Source: Elusimicrobiota bacterium
GTDB lineage: Bacteria > Elusimicrobiota > Elusimicrobia > F11
Direction of reading: 5' to 3'
DNA length: 55,332 nt
NCBI GenBank assembly: GCA_003140895.1
Contig: PLLH01000036.1
Location: 9,929 to 65,260, forward strand
Positions 23,831 to 31,695 of this stretch are shown piece after piece. Every line of letters begins with the position of its first letter. The first letter of the stretch is position 1. Position numbers and translations under genes: made by a program. The notes below the pieces were generated by a model. The model did not search any database. It worked only from the letters and a program-made list of their open reading frames with translations, and was not told the DNA's origin.

Positions 23831-25603
23831 ATGGGCATTCAGTATCTCAATACAACTCGAAAACGGCTAGGCGACTACCTGGTTGACCTTGGTTTTATTA
23901 CTGACGAGCAACTGAACCACTCGTTAAAAGAACAAAAAGAAAAGGGGGGAAAGCTCGGCGCGATTCTGATCCAGCTGGGTTATCTCACCGAAGATATTCT
24001 TCTCGCCATCCTCGGAAAACAAACGGGCGTTTCCTACGTCTCCCTTCAGGAATACGGAGAAATCTCCGAAGAAGCCATTAAAACCGTCCCGGAAACCATC
24101 GCGAAAAACCAGATGCTGGTCCCGATCAAAAAAGAAGGGAATGTTCTCACCATCGCCATCGCCGACCCTCTCAACGTTTTCGCCACGGACGACTTGAAGC
24201 TCTTGACCGGATGCGACATCCGAATGGTCGTGGCCTCCGACAACGACATCAAGAACGCCTTGGACAAGTACTACTTCAAGAAGAAGAAAAAGAGAACGGG
24301 GAATGAACTGAAAGAGGTGGTTCAACAAATCGACAAACAGATGGACGTGAACCAGGCGGGGAATGCCGCCAATGTCGAATTCGTTAAAGACAGTATTTTT
24401 GATGTTGAAGAAGACGGAGAATCCGCTCCCGCCATCAAACTGACCAATATGATCCTCTCCGACGCCGTCTCCAAAGGCGCCAGCGATATTCACATTGAAC
24501 CCTTTGAAAACAAGCTCAGCATCCGGTTCCGGATCGACGGTGTTTTGCACGAAGAATCCTCTCCGCCCAAGCGCGCCCACGCCTCGCTCACATCGCGTTT
24601 GAAAGTCATGGCGGACATGGATATTTCCGAGAGGCGAATCCCCCAAGACGGACGAACCAAGATTCACATTGAAGGGCGCGAGTTGGATATCCGCGTTTCA
24701 ACCATTCCCACCGTTTTCGGCGAAAAAATCGTCATGCGGTTATTGGACCCGGAAGGACTCCAGCTCGATTTGACGCAATTGGGATTTGACGAGAAAGAAC
24801 TCACCATTTTTAAACGGAACATCGAAGCGCCGTACGGATTGATTCTGGTGACGGGGCCCACGGGATCCGGTAAAACAACGACCTTGTACTCGGCCATGTC
24901 GATTCTCAACACGCCGGATCGAAACATCGTCACGATTGAAGATCCCGTCGAATACATTTTGCCTGGCATCAACCAGGTCCAAGCCAAGCCCGATATCGGC
25001 CTCACGTTCGCGAACGGCCTCCGGGCCTTCCTTCGCCAAGACCCCGACGTGATCCTGGTGGGAGAAATCCGTGATAAAGAGACCGGTGAAATCGCCGGGA
25101 ACGCCGCTCTCACGGGCCACTTGGTTCTGGCCACCCTTCACACCAATGACTCCGCCAGCACCGTTATTCGTCTTCTTAACATGGGGGTTGAACCGGTCTT
25201 GATCGCGGCCACGCTGCGGATGGTGGTGTCCCAACGACTTTTGAGAAAAGTGTGCTCGCAATGCCGGACCCCCTATGAAGTGACCGTCGAGGAATTGATG
25301 GGGCTGGGGGTGACGATCCAGCTGGCCGCCAACACGAAAGTCCGGCTCTTCAAAGGAAAAGGATGCGAAGTCTGCCATCATTCCGGATACAAGGGCCGCA
25401 TCGGTGTCTACGAAGTACTGGAACTAAACGAAGAAATAAGGCAACTTGTGGTCAAACAGGCGCCTCCCTATGAAATTAAAATGGCCGCCACACGAAGCGG
25501 CGTTGAATCCCTGCGGGAAGTTGCGGTGAAAAAACTCTTTGCCGGTCTCACCTCTCTTGAAGAAGTGATCCGAGTCACGATCGCTGAAAACAGCATCGAA
25601 TAG
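23831..25603 (+). CDS. pilB: Type IV pilus extension ATPase PilB with MshEN (c-di-GMP-binding-type) N domain
   Basis: PilB is the hexameric ATPase that powers pilus polymerisation from the cytoplasmic side. The 590-aa protein opens with an MshEN-type domain containing two tandem motifs (RLGDYLVDLGFITDEQL and KLGAILIQLGYLTEDIL, each ending in a Q about 24 residues on), the known c-di-GMP-binding pattern. The ATPase core has Walker A GPTGSGKTTT, Asp box GEIRDKETGEIA and Walker B-like IEDPVEY, followed by the zinc tetracysteine CSQC...CEVC. An AGGAG lies about ten bases before ATG 23831. pilT and pilC follow closely in one operon. Confidence 0.95.
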   Translation: MGIQYLNTTRKRLGDYLVDLGFITDEQLNHSLKEQKEKGGKLGAILIQLGYLTEDILLAILGKQTGVSYVSLQEYGEISEEAIKTVPETIAKNQMLVPIKKEGNVLTIAIADPLNVFATDDLKLLTGCDIRMVVASDNDIKNALDKYYFKKKKKRTGNELKEVVQQIDKQMDVNQAGNAANVEFVKDSIFDVEEDGESAPAIKLTNMILSDAVSKGASDIHIEPFENKLSIRFRIDGVLHEESSPPKRAHASLTSRLKVMADMDISERRIPQDGRTKIHIEGRELDIRVSTIPTVFGEKIVMRLLDPEGLQLDLTQLGFDEKELTIFKRNIEAPYGLILVTGPTGSGKTTTLYSAMSILNTPDRNIVTIEDPVEYILPGINQVQAKPDIGLTFANGLRAFLRQDPDVILVGEIRDKETGEIAGNAALTGHLVLATLHTNDSASTVIRLLNMGVEPVLIAATLRMVVSQRLLRKVCSQCRTPYEVTVEELMGLGVTIQLAANTKVRLFKGKGCEVCHHSGYKGRIGVYEVLELNEEIRQLVVKQAPPYEIKMAATRSGVESLREVAVKKLFAGLTSLEEVIRVTIAENSIE

Positions 25604-25637
25604 CGACCGATTCATATAAAACAATAAGGACGGATTT

Positions 25638-26723
25638 ATGATCAACATGAGTGACTTGCTTTTGATGATGGTTCAAAAGCGGGCGTCTGACCTTCATCTC
25701 ACCGCCGGCTCCGCTCCCATGCTTCGCATCGACGGTCACATTCTTCCAACCCCATTTGAAAAACTAACCCCGGACCTGTGCCAACGCCTCATCTACTCGC
25801 TTCTCACCGATCAACAGCGCCAAGTCTTCGAAGCGAAGAACGAATTGGATCTCTCTTTCGGAATCAAAGGCGTGGGACGCGTTCGTATGAACGTGTTCCG
25901 CCAGCGAATGAGCGTGGGGGCGGCTCTTAGGTCCATTCCATCCACGTTCATGACGTTTGAAGAGCTGGGGATTCCGGACGTGATTTATGAAACGCTGAAG
26001 ATGCCGCGCGGCATGGTGCTCGTCACGGGCCCGACGGGATCCGGAAAATCAACGACGCTCGCCTCCATGATCGACTATCTCAATGAAAACCGGGACGGCC
26101 ACATCATGACGATCGAAGATCCCATCGAATACATTCATCAACATAAAAAATGTATCGTCAATCAGCGGGAAATCGGACAGGACACGAACAGTTTCGTTTC
26201 GGCGCTGAAATACGTGTTACGGCAGGATCCGGATATTATTCTGATCGGTGAAATGAGAGACCTGGAAACGATCCAAGCGGCTCTCACGATCGCTGAAACG
26301 GGACACTTGGTGTTCGCGACCTTGCACACAAACGACGCGCCATCCACCATCAACCGAATCATCGACGTGTTCCCGGCGCATCAACAGCTCCAGGTGAGAA
26401 ATCAAATCTCCTTCGTTCTCCAAGCCATTATCTCTCAAATGCTGATTCCTCATATGTCCGGAACGGGCCGGGTTCTTGTTTCCGAGATTTTGATTGCCAC
26501 GCACGCGGTAAAAAATCTAATAAGAGAGAATAAGTCTGAACAAATCCCGATGTTGATCCAAACGGGAGGCAAGCACGGTATGCAAACCATGAACCAATCG
26601 CTCGTGGACATGATCGTGAAGAAGAAAATTTCCCAGAAAGAAGCCACGGACAACTCACTGGATCAAGAAGAGCTCAAGAAACTGATCGCGCAGAGAACAG
26701 CGTCGACCACTCAATTTAAATAA
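25638..26723 (+). CDS. pilT: Type IV pilus retraction ATPase PilT
   Basis: PilT drives pilus retraction and twitching motility. The 361-aa length is typical. Motifs include RASDLHLTAGSAPMLRIDG at the N terminus, Walker A GPTGSGKSTT, the Asp box and IEDPIEYIH, the GEMRDLETI Walker B segment, the HTNDAPSTINRIIDVFP His box, and the PilT-specific AIRNLIRE-like motif (AVKNLIREN) essential for retraction. The presence of both PilB and PilT means pili are likely retractable. An ATG at 25647 is an alternative start. A 16-base gap separates it from pilC. Confidence 0.95.
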   Translation: MINMSDLLLMMVQKRASDLHLTAGSAPMLRIDGHILPTPFEKLTPDLCQRLIYSLLTDQQRQVFEAKNELDLSFGIKGVGRVRMNVFRQRMSVGAALRSIPSTFMTFEELGIPDVIYETLKMPRGMVLVTGPTGSGKSTTLASMIDYLNENRDGHIMTIEDPIEYIHQHKKCIVNQREIGQDTNSFVSALKYVLRQDPDIILIGEMRDLETIQAALTIAETGHLVFATLHTNDAPSTINRIIDVFPAHQQLQVRNQISFVLQAIISQMLIPHMSGTGRVLVSEILIATHAVKNLIRENKSEQIPMLIQTGGKHGMQTMNQSLVDMIVKKKISQKEATDNSLDQEELKKLIAQRTASTTQFK

Positions 26724-26739
26724 CACGCGGGAGGAAGGG

Positions 26740-27963
26740 ATGCCTTCATTTGTCTATAAAGCCAGAATGATGACGGGGAGCTCAACCGAGGGCGTCGTCG
26801 AGGCCCCCGACCAACGGGCCGCCATTGAACATCTGCGCAGTCAAAAATTAATCCCCCTTGAAATCAAAGAAGCCACCAAATCTCTCGCGGACATAGTGGC
26901 CTCCATCAATTTTCTTAAACCCAAAGTCTCCCCCAGAGAACTTGTTCTTTTTTCACGCCAACTCTCAACGCTGGTATCGGCGGGGGTTCCCTTGGTTCAA
27001 GGCTTGACCATTTTAGAGGACCAAGTTGAAACCAAGGTGTTCAAAAAAGTCATTCACGCCATCCGGGAAGACATTGAAGCCGGTCAGTCCATCACCGACG
27101 CCCTCAAAAAACATCCGGACGCGTTTGAAGAGCTGTACGTGTCGATGATCCGAGCCGGCGAAGTCGGAGGTATTCTGGATGTTATTTTAGAGCGGCTGTC
27201 ATCCTACTTGGAAGCCGCCGAAGCCCTCAAGGGGAAAGTCAAGGGCGCCATGATGTATCCTATCATCGTCAGCACGATCGCCGGTGGCGTCACACTCTTC
27301 CTTATTATGGGTGTCATTCCCACGTTCACCAAAATTTTCGCGAGCTTTGGAGCTGAACTTCCGGGACCGACCCAATTTCTCATCAACCTGTCCGATTTCT
27401 TAAGAAACTTTTGGTATGTCGTTTTTATGACTCCGGTGGGGCTCTTCATCGCCGTGAAACAATACGCCAAAACGGAACAGGGCCACCGGAATCTCGACGC
27501 GCTTCTGCTTAAGCTGCCCGTTTTCGGGCTTCTGCTTCGAAAAGTGGCCGTGGCCAAATTCACGCGCACACTGGGAACGCTGATCAAATCAGGCGTGCCC
27601 ATTCTCCAAGCCCTCGAAACGGTGGCGAAAACATCCGGCAACAAAGTCATCGAGATCGCCATTATGACGTCGCGCGAATCCGTCAAAGAAGGTGAACGAA
27701 TCGCCACGCCTCTTCGGAAATCGAACGTGTTTCCTCCCATGGTCGTCCAAATGGTGGCGATTGGAGAAGAAACCGGAAACCTCGACGCCATGTTGGCCAA
27801 AATCGCGGATTTCTATGATCAAGAAGTCGACACCGCCGTCAAAGCTCTCACCTCCATGATTGAACCTGTCATCATCGTCGTTATGGGCGTTATCATCGGG
27901 TTTATTGTTGTCGCCATGTTCCTCCCGATGTTCGAACTGGGGAATCTGGCCAGCAAAGCATAA
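26740..27963 (+). CDS. pilC: Type IV pilus inner-membrane platform protein PilC
   Basis: PilC is the GspF-family polytopic platform that couples the ATPases to pilin. The 407-aa protein has the family start MPSFVYKARMMTG and two T2SSF repeats (around residues 65-190 and 270-395). Membrane helices lie near residues 170-200, 220-240 and at the C terminus (VIIVVMGVIIGFIVVAMFLPMF). The FSRQLSTLVSAGVPLVQGL and FTRTLGTLIKSGVPILQAL segments are the paired repeat signatures. A GGGAGGAAGG precedes the ATG. The GT-C-like gene follows within a few bases. Confidence 0.95.
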   Translation: MPSFVYKARMMTGSSTEGVVEAPDQRAAIEHLRSQKLIPLEIKEATKSLADIVASINFLKPKVSPRELVLFSRQLSTLVSAGVPLVQGLTILEDQVETKVFKKVIHAIREDIEAGQSITDALKKHPDAFEELYVSMIRAGEVGGILDVILERLSSYLEAAEALKGKVKGAMMYPIIVSTIAGGVTLFLIMGVIPTFTKIFASFGAELPGPTQFLINLSDFLRNFWYVVFMTPVGLFIAVKQYAKTEQGHRNLDALLLKLPVFGLLLRKVAVAKFTRTLGTLIKSGVPILQALETVAKTSGNKVIEIAIMTSRESVKEGERIATPLRKSNVFPPMVVQMVAIGEETGNLDAMLAKIADFYDQEVDTAVKALTSMIEPVIIVVMGVIIGFIVVAMFLPMFELGNLASKA

Positions 27964-27966
27964 CGA

Positions 27967-29967
27967 TTGAGATTGGCCGTGAAAGCGCGTCCTCTCCTTT
28001 GGCTTGGCTTGTACGCCGCCATCATTGCGGCCATTCTTCCCTCATTTCTCCTGGCTTATCCGATTCCAGAGCTGAATTCAAAACTCGTATCGCTGGGCTC
28101 AATTCTATTTTTGGTGAGTGGCGCCATCGGGTGGGGGAAATGGCTGAACAAACGAATTCGCCTCTGGCCTTCACAACCCGGATGGGACACTCTCTTCTCC
28201 GCCGCCTTGGGGTTTGGAGTCATCGCGATCCTGATTTTGTTTTTGGGATGGCTGGCTCCGGGGCCGCTCTCCATAAAAATGGGAATGCTTTCCCTCTGTC
28301 TCGCCAGCTTTTCTGTTACCTCGATCGTCGCGCTGGGCCGTCACGTCAAAAACAAATCCCTTCACGCCCCATCTTCATTTTCTCTCCTTGAAACATCCGT
28401 GATCGTCCTGGCTGTTCTTGGAGCCGGCGCGTCGCTTTTGTCTTGTTTTTCTCCGATCACGTATTACGACTCATTGGTCTATCACGTGGCGCTCCCGGCT
28501 CTCTATAAAATGGAAGGCGTGATTCGTCCGATCCCTTTCAATCTGTATTCATTTTTTCCCGCTCAGTCGGAAATGCTGTATCTCTACATCTTGAGCCAGC
28601 TCCCGGAACCGGAATACGCCATCAATCTTCTTTGCTGGGCCGCCTCCTTCGGCATTGGAGTGGGTCTATTCCAATGGGCCAAAGAATCGCATGGACGTCT
28701 CGCCGGCTTGGTCGCCCTTGGTCTTTGGTGGTCGACGCCCACCGTTCTCTTCTTATCGACGGGGGGATACATCGATATGTTTTTGGCCTTCTTTATCTTC
28801 ACCTCGCTCCGCGCTTTCACCTATTCATTAACGGAAGAGGAGACAGGGAAATGGGTTTTCGTCTCTGGGCTCTTCGCCGGCTTCGCTTGTTCGACCAAAT
28901 ACACGGGGGCCATTTGCGCCATCGCCCTTGGCCTGTATCTCATAACTCAGATAAGTTTTAAAAAGGCGCCGATCAAACTCCTCGCTCTGTTTTGCTTGGG
29001 GGTCATTATTCCCTTTAGCGTATGGCTCATTAAAAACGGGCTCGCGGTCCACAATCCCGTCTTCCCATTCCTTTACCGAACGCTCGGTGGCGATGTGGGG
29101 TGGACCATGGCCTCCGCACAAGGGTATTTCGGGAAACTCGCCGAATACGGGCTAAAAAGCCATCTCCTCTTCGAGCTGTTTCTGGCCCCGTTCAAGATCA
29201 CGACAACAGCCACTCAATTCGGCGGAGGGTTTGACGTGCTGGGTGATTTCGGCTGGCCGCTTTTTCTGTTCGGCTCCTTTCTCGCCGCTTTCGTCATTAA
29301 GAGAAACAGAACCCACACCTTTTTGTTGGTCTATTTCCTTCTCCACTTTCTGCTTTGGTTTTTCACAAAACCCGTCCTCCGGTTTCTGGTAGGGCTCCTT
29401 CCCTTGGCCGTTCTTCTGACATCGATCGCCTTGACTGACGTTTTTAAAAAGAACGGAGCCCGTGTTCGTGTCATCGGCGCTTTGTTGATAGCACCGTGGC
29501 TCGTCTCGAATTTCTTCTTCTATTTCTTTATCAACGGCATTCATCACCCGTTCGCCGTTCCCCTGGGCCACCAAACCAGGGACACGTATCTCAACAATTC
29601 TCTCCCGTTCTACCCGCTCTATGACTTCATTAACAAGAACTTGCGCTCGACGGACAAGGTTCTCCTGATCGCCGAACAACGAACCTTTCATCTTCAAAAA
29701 CCTTTTGTGTGCTCCAATCTGTTTGCCCCATCTCAAGTCGCGCTTTGGTGCAACTCCGCCGCCTCCATTGACGATGTCCGCCAGAAATTCAACAAAGAAG
29801 GAATCACGCACATCCTTATTAATGGAGGGGAATTGAAACGATTCGGAGGTTATTCCGCCTTTGGTTTTTCGACGGAAGGGACAACGATCTTTGAGAATTT
29901 CATGGCACAATCATGGTTTCCTATCGCCCGATGGCAAGAAACAAATCTCTATACCGTCAAAAAATAG
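27967..29967 (+). CDS. Multi-pass GT-C-type membrane glycosyltransferase-like protein in the pilus locus
   Basis: The 666-aa product is very hydrophobic, with roughly 11-14 predicted membrane segments and a soluble C-terminal tail (from about residue 540). After the first few helices comes an acidic loop with ITYYDSLVYHVALPALY, the kind of Asp-containing first loop seen in ArnT/PMT-like GT-C transferases that use lipid-linked sugars. I do not recognise an exact family. It starts a few bases after the pilC stop with no ATG; TTG 27967, TTG 27973 and GTG 27979 are all possible, and the longest is given. Placement between pilC and pilA suggests modification of pilin or a surface glycan, but that is inferred. 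Confidence 0.72.
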   Translation: MRLAVKARPLLWLGLYAAIIAAILPSFLLAYPIPELNSKLVSLGSILFLVSGAIGWGKWLNKRIRLWPSQPGWDTLFSAALGFGVIAILILFLGWLAPGPLSIKMGMLSLCLASFSVTSIVALGRHVKNKSLHAPSSFSLLETSVIVLAVLGAGASLLSCFSPITYYDSLVYHVALPALYKMEGVIRPIPFNLYSFFPAQSEMLYLYILSQLPEPEYAINLLCWAASFGIGVGLFQWAKESHGRLAGLVALGLWWSTPTVLFLSTGGYIDMFLAFFIFTSLRAFTYSLTEEETGKWVFVSGLFAGFACSTKYTGAICAIALGLYLITQISFKKAPIKLLALFCLGVIIPFSVWLIKNGLAVHNPVFPFLYRTLGGDVGWTMASAQGYFGKLAEYGLKSHLLFELFLAPFKITTTATQFGGGFDVLGDFGWPLFLFGSFLAAFVIKRNRTHTFLLVYFLLHFLLWFFTKPVLRFLVGLLPLAVLLTSIALTDVFKKNGARVRVIGALLIAPWLVSNFFFYFFINGIHHPFAVPLGHQTRDTYLNNSLPFYPLYDFINKNLRSTDKVLLIAEQRTFHLQKPFVCSNLFAPSQVALWCNSAASIDDVRQKFNKEGITHILINGGELKRFGGYSAFGFSTEGTTIFENFMAQSWFPIARWQETNLYTVKK

Positions 29968-30028
29968 CCGTCCTCACTTTGACTCGATTTCACAGGCTGT
30001 TTCTTACGCCATTTTACAGTGATTTGCC

Positions 30029-30057
30029 TTGACATGTTTTTTGTCCGAACCTATACT
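30029..30057 (+). promoter_or_regulatory. Strong sigma-70-type promoter of pilA
   Basis: TTGACA (30029-30034), 17-bp spacer, TATACT (30052-30057). Transcription would begin at about 30064-30065, exactly where the first arm of the leader hairpin starts. No other gene lies in the 160-base gap before pilA. Confidence 0.85.
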
Positions 30058-30064
30058 TAAAAAA

Positions 30065-30127
30065 GCCGAAATAATAATGCACTCATATATATCTATATTT
30101 CGGCAATCGTAACAAGGAGGCCGAAAT
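30065..30127 (+). promoter_or_regulatory. pilA 5' leader with two alternative hairpins
   Basis: ATTTCGGC (30097-30104) can pair with GCCGAAAT at the very 5' end of the transcript (30065-30072, extended to 9 bp by one more A-T) or with a second copy of GCCGAAAT (30120-30127) between the ribosome site and the ATG. The two pairings exclude each other. The second would trap AAGGAG in a 15-nt loop and put its last G in a stem. The complementarity is read directly from sequence; a switching role is inferred. Confidence 0.55.
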
Positions 30128-30128
30128 T

Positions 30129-30629
30129 ATGAAACTCAACCGGAAATCCGGGTTCACACTCATCGAACTTATGATCGTCGTCGCCATTATTGGTATCCTG
30201 GCAGCTGTTGCCATTCCTAAGTTCGCTGACCTTGTGACCAAATCAAGAGAAGCCAACGCCAAAGCGACACTCGGTTCAGTCCGAAGCGCCCTCAGCATTT
30301 ACTACGGGGACTTGGATGGATCCTATCCGTCTAACTTGTTCGTAGCCCTCACGACAGACGCGAAGTACATGCCGTTCATGAAAGGACAGCCCAGCCTGGG
30401 AGTCTTCTTCATTCCAAACCATAAACAAAACCAAGGGCATGTCAGTGCTCTCTATCAGAACGTTAACGCTGCCGCAGGCGTTCTGCACGACTCTGCAGCG
30501 ACCGGCATGACCCCAACAGATGCGACGCCGCTCCTCTACAACACAAACTCCAGCAACAACCAGTTCGGAGAAGTGTTGATCAACTGCACACACAACGACA
30601 CCAAGGGTTCAGTCTGGACAACGTACTAA
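30129..30629 (+). CDS. pilA: Type IV major pilin-like protein (type IVa prepilin)
   Basis: The 166-aa prepilin has a short basic leader (MKLNRKSG) and the prepilin peptidase site G8|F9 with glutamate at mature position 5 (FTLIELMIVVAIIGILAAVAIPKF). A hydrophobic N-terminal helix and a globular domain rich in Asn, Thr and Ser follow. The only cysteine is Cys153 near the C terminus, so the usual disulfide-bonded D-loop of type IVa pilins cannot form within one subunit; the layout is closer to GspG-like pilins. Its perfect AAGGAGG ribosome site, own strong promoter and own terminator point to high expression as the major subunit. Confidence 0.9.
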   Translation: MKLNRKSGFTLIELMIVVAIIGILAAVAIPKFADLVTKSREANAKATLGSVRSALSIYYGDLDGSYPSNLFVALTTDAKYMPFMKGQPSLGVFFIPNHKQNQGHVSALYQNVNAAAGVLHDSAATGMTPTDATPLLYNTNSSNNQFGEVLINCTHNDTKGSVWTTY

Positions 30630-30649
30630 TCATTCGTCTTTAGAAAACA

Positions 30650-30687
30650 GAAAGGCGGTCGCCAGTGGCGACCGCCTTTCTTGTTTT
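30650..30687 (+). terminator. Rho-independent terminator after pilA
   Basis: A perfect 14-bp stem (30650-30663 with 30667-30680) with a 3-nt loop is followed by TTGTTTT. It isolates pilA as a single-gene unit. Start codons proposed for pilD upstream of 30714 would overlap its tail. Confidence 0.9.
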
Positions 30688-30713
30688 ACACCTCTTTGTC
30701 ATCCACCTGGAAC

Positions 30714-31523
30714 ATGCTCATTAAAGACGGATTCATTTTATTATGGTTGGGACTCGTGATGGGAAGTTTTGCCAATGTGTGCATCTATCGTTGGCCTCGG
30801 AACCTTTCCATCTTCTTTCCAATTCGATCGGAATGCCCCTGGTGTCATCACCAGATTCGATGGTTCGACAACCTGCCTCTTCTCAGTTACTTTCTTTTGG
30901 GAAGACGGTGTCGAGATTGCCGTTCACCGATTCATTATCGATATCCCTTGGTTGAAGCGGCCCTTCCGCTTCTGTGGATGGCGGGGCTCTATTTGGCTTA
31001 TCACCGTTTTGGGCCCATGTCCCTTTTCTTCCATATCACTCTCTTTTTATTTTTCTTCGTGATTGTGGTCACGACCGCAACTGACCTTGAGTGGCAAATT
31101 ATTCCGGATGCCGCCTCGTTGCCACTCATGGGAATTGGCCTTCTCTTCTCCTATTGGAATCCGATTCTGGGCTCACATCAAACGCTCTTTCGCTTCGTGG
31201 CGTCCTTGCTCGGATTCGCCGTCGGAGGAGGGACGCTCCTCATCATCGCCTTCGTCGGAAATTTATTTTTCAAAAAAGACGTTATGGGTGGGGGAGACAT
31301 AAAACTTCTCGCGGCCTTCGGCGCCTTCTTGGGATGGGAAGGCGCTCTCGTTTCTTTGTTTGCGGGCTCTCTCATCGGAGGCTTCTTCGCCATCATCGGG
31401 CTACTCACCAGACGGCTCAAACGACACCAGACCATTCCATTCGGACCGCTATTAAATCTTGGAGGACTCATTGCCTTTTATCTAAAGATCACCTATCCTT
31501 CGATTATAGGGCTTGTGCAATGA
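30714..31523 (+). CDS. pilD: Prepilin peptidase / N-methyltransferase PilD
   Basis: PilD is the inner-membrane aspartyl protease that cleaves prepilin leaders and N-methylates the new terminus. The 269-aa polytopic protein has the cytoplasmic zinc-binding cysteines (Cys41, Cys44, Cys66, Cys69, as CPWC and CRDC). The two catalytic aspartates are in TDLEWQIIPD and GGGDIKLLAAFG. The first segment LGLVMGSFANVCIYRWP is the A24 N-terminal signature, so the methyltransferase half is present. ATG 30714 is chosen; a TTG at 30681 lies in the pilA terminator. No clear Shine-Dalgarno or separate promoter is seen, so it may depend on pilA read-through. Confidence 0.93.
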   Translation: MLIKDGFILLWLGLVMGSFANVCIYRWPRNLSIFFPIRSECPWCHHQIRWFDNLPLLSYFLLGRRCRDCRSPIHYRYPLVEAALPLLWMAGLYLAYHRFGPMSLFFHITLFLFFFVIVVTTATDLEWQIIPDAASLPLMGIGLLFSYWNPILGSHQTLFRFVASLLGFAVGGGTLLIIAFVGNLFFKKDVMGGGDIKLLAAFGAFLGWEGALVSLFAGSLIGGFFAIIGLLTRRLKRHQTIPFGPLLNLGGLIAFYLKITYPSIIGLVQ

Positions 31524-31554
31524 CGCAGAAAATTAAAAAATAAGTAAAAGACTC

Positions 31555-31583
31555 TTGACAATGCACCAGAGTGAAAATAGACT
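31555..31583 (+). promoter_or_regulatory. Sigma-70-type promoter of pilMNOPQ
   Basis: TTGACA (31555-31560), 17-bp spacer, TAGACT (31578-31583). Transcription would begin near 31590, leaving a structured leader of about 95 nt before pilM. Confidence 0.78.
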
Positions 31584-31605
31584 TCAAAGTGAGTTGACGC
31601 GACAA

Positions 31606-31695
31606 ATGTTGAACAACAAAACGCCGAGTGATCGTGGGATGCATGCATCCGCATTCCGATACGGCGTTTTTTTATGGGTAACTTATGAATCTTGA
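31606..31695 (+). other. Possible 29-codon leader ORF overlapping the pilM start
   Basis: An ATG at 31606 opens a frame of 29 codons that runs through the whole leader hairpin and stops at 31693-31695, eleven bases past the pilM ATG in another frame. Its ribosome site is weak. It could couple translation to pilM, which lacks its own Shine-Dalgarno sequence. No composition or homology evidence supports it as a gene. Confidence 0.25.
31618..31673 (+). promoter_or_regulatory. Terminator-like nested hairpin in the pilM leader (candidate attenuator)
   Basis: AAAACGCCG (31618-31626) pairs with CGGCGTTTT (31662-31670), and the T run continues to 31673. Inside the loop, ATCG/CGAT arms flank a perfect 14-base palindrome (31637-31650). 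It lies between the pilM promoter and its ATG, so it would terminate or pause its own operon's transcript rather than the upstream gene's alone. Confidence 0.6.

Noticed and set aside
30065-30127. A known c-di-GMP riboswitch in the pilA leader
   Set aside because: The leader lacks the conserved core I would expect for GEMM-type riboswitches and is too short. Only the simple competing repeats are supported.
30681-30713. TTG start for PilD adding eleven residues
   Set aside because: It lies in the tail of the pilA terminator, has no ribosome site, and the added residues are not part of the family signature. ATG 30714 fits better.
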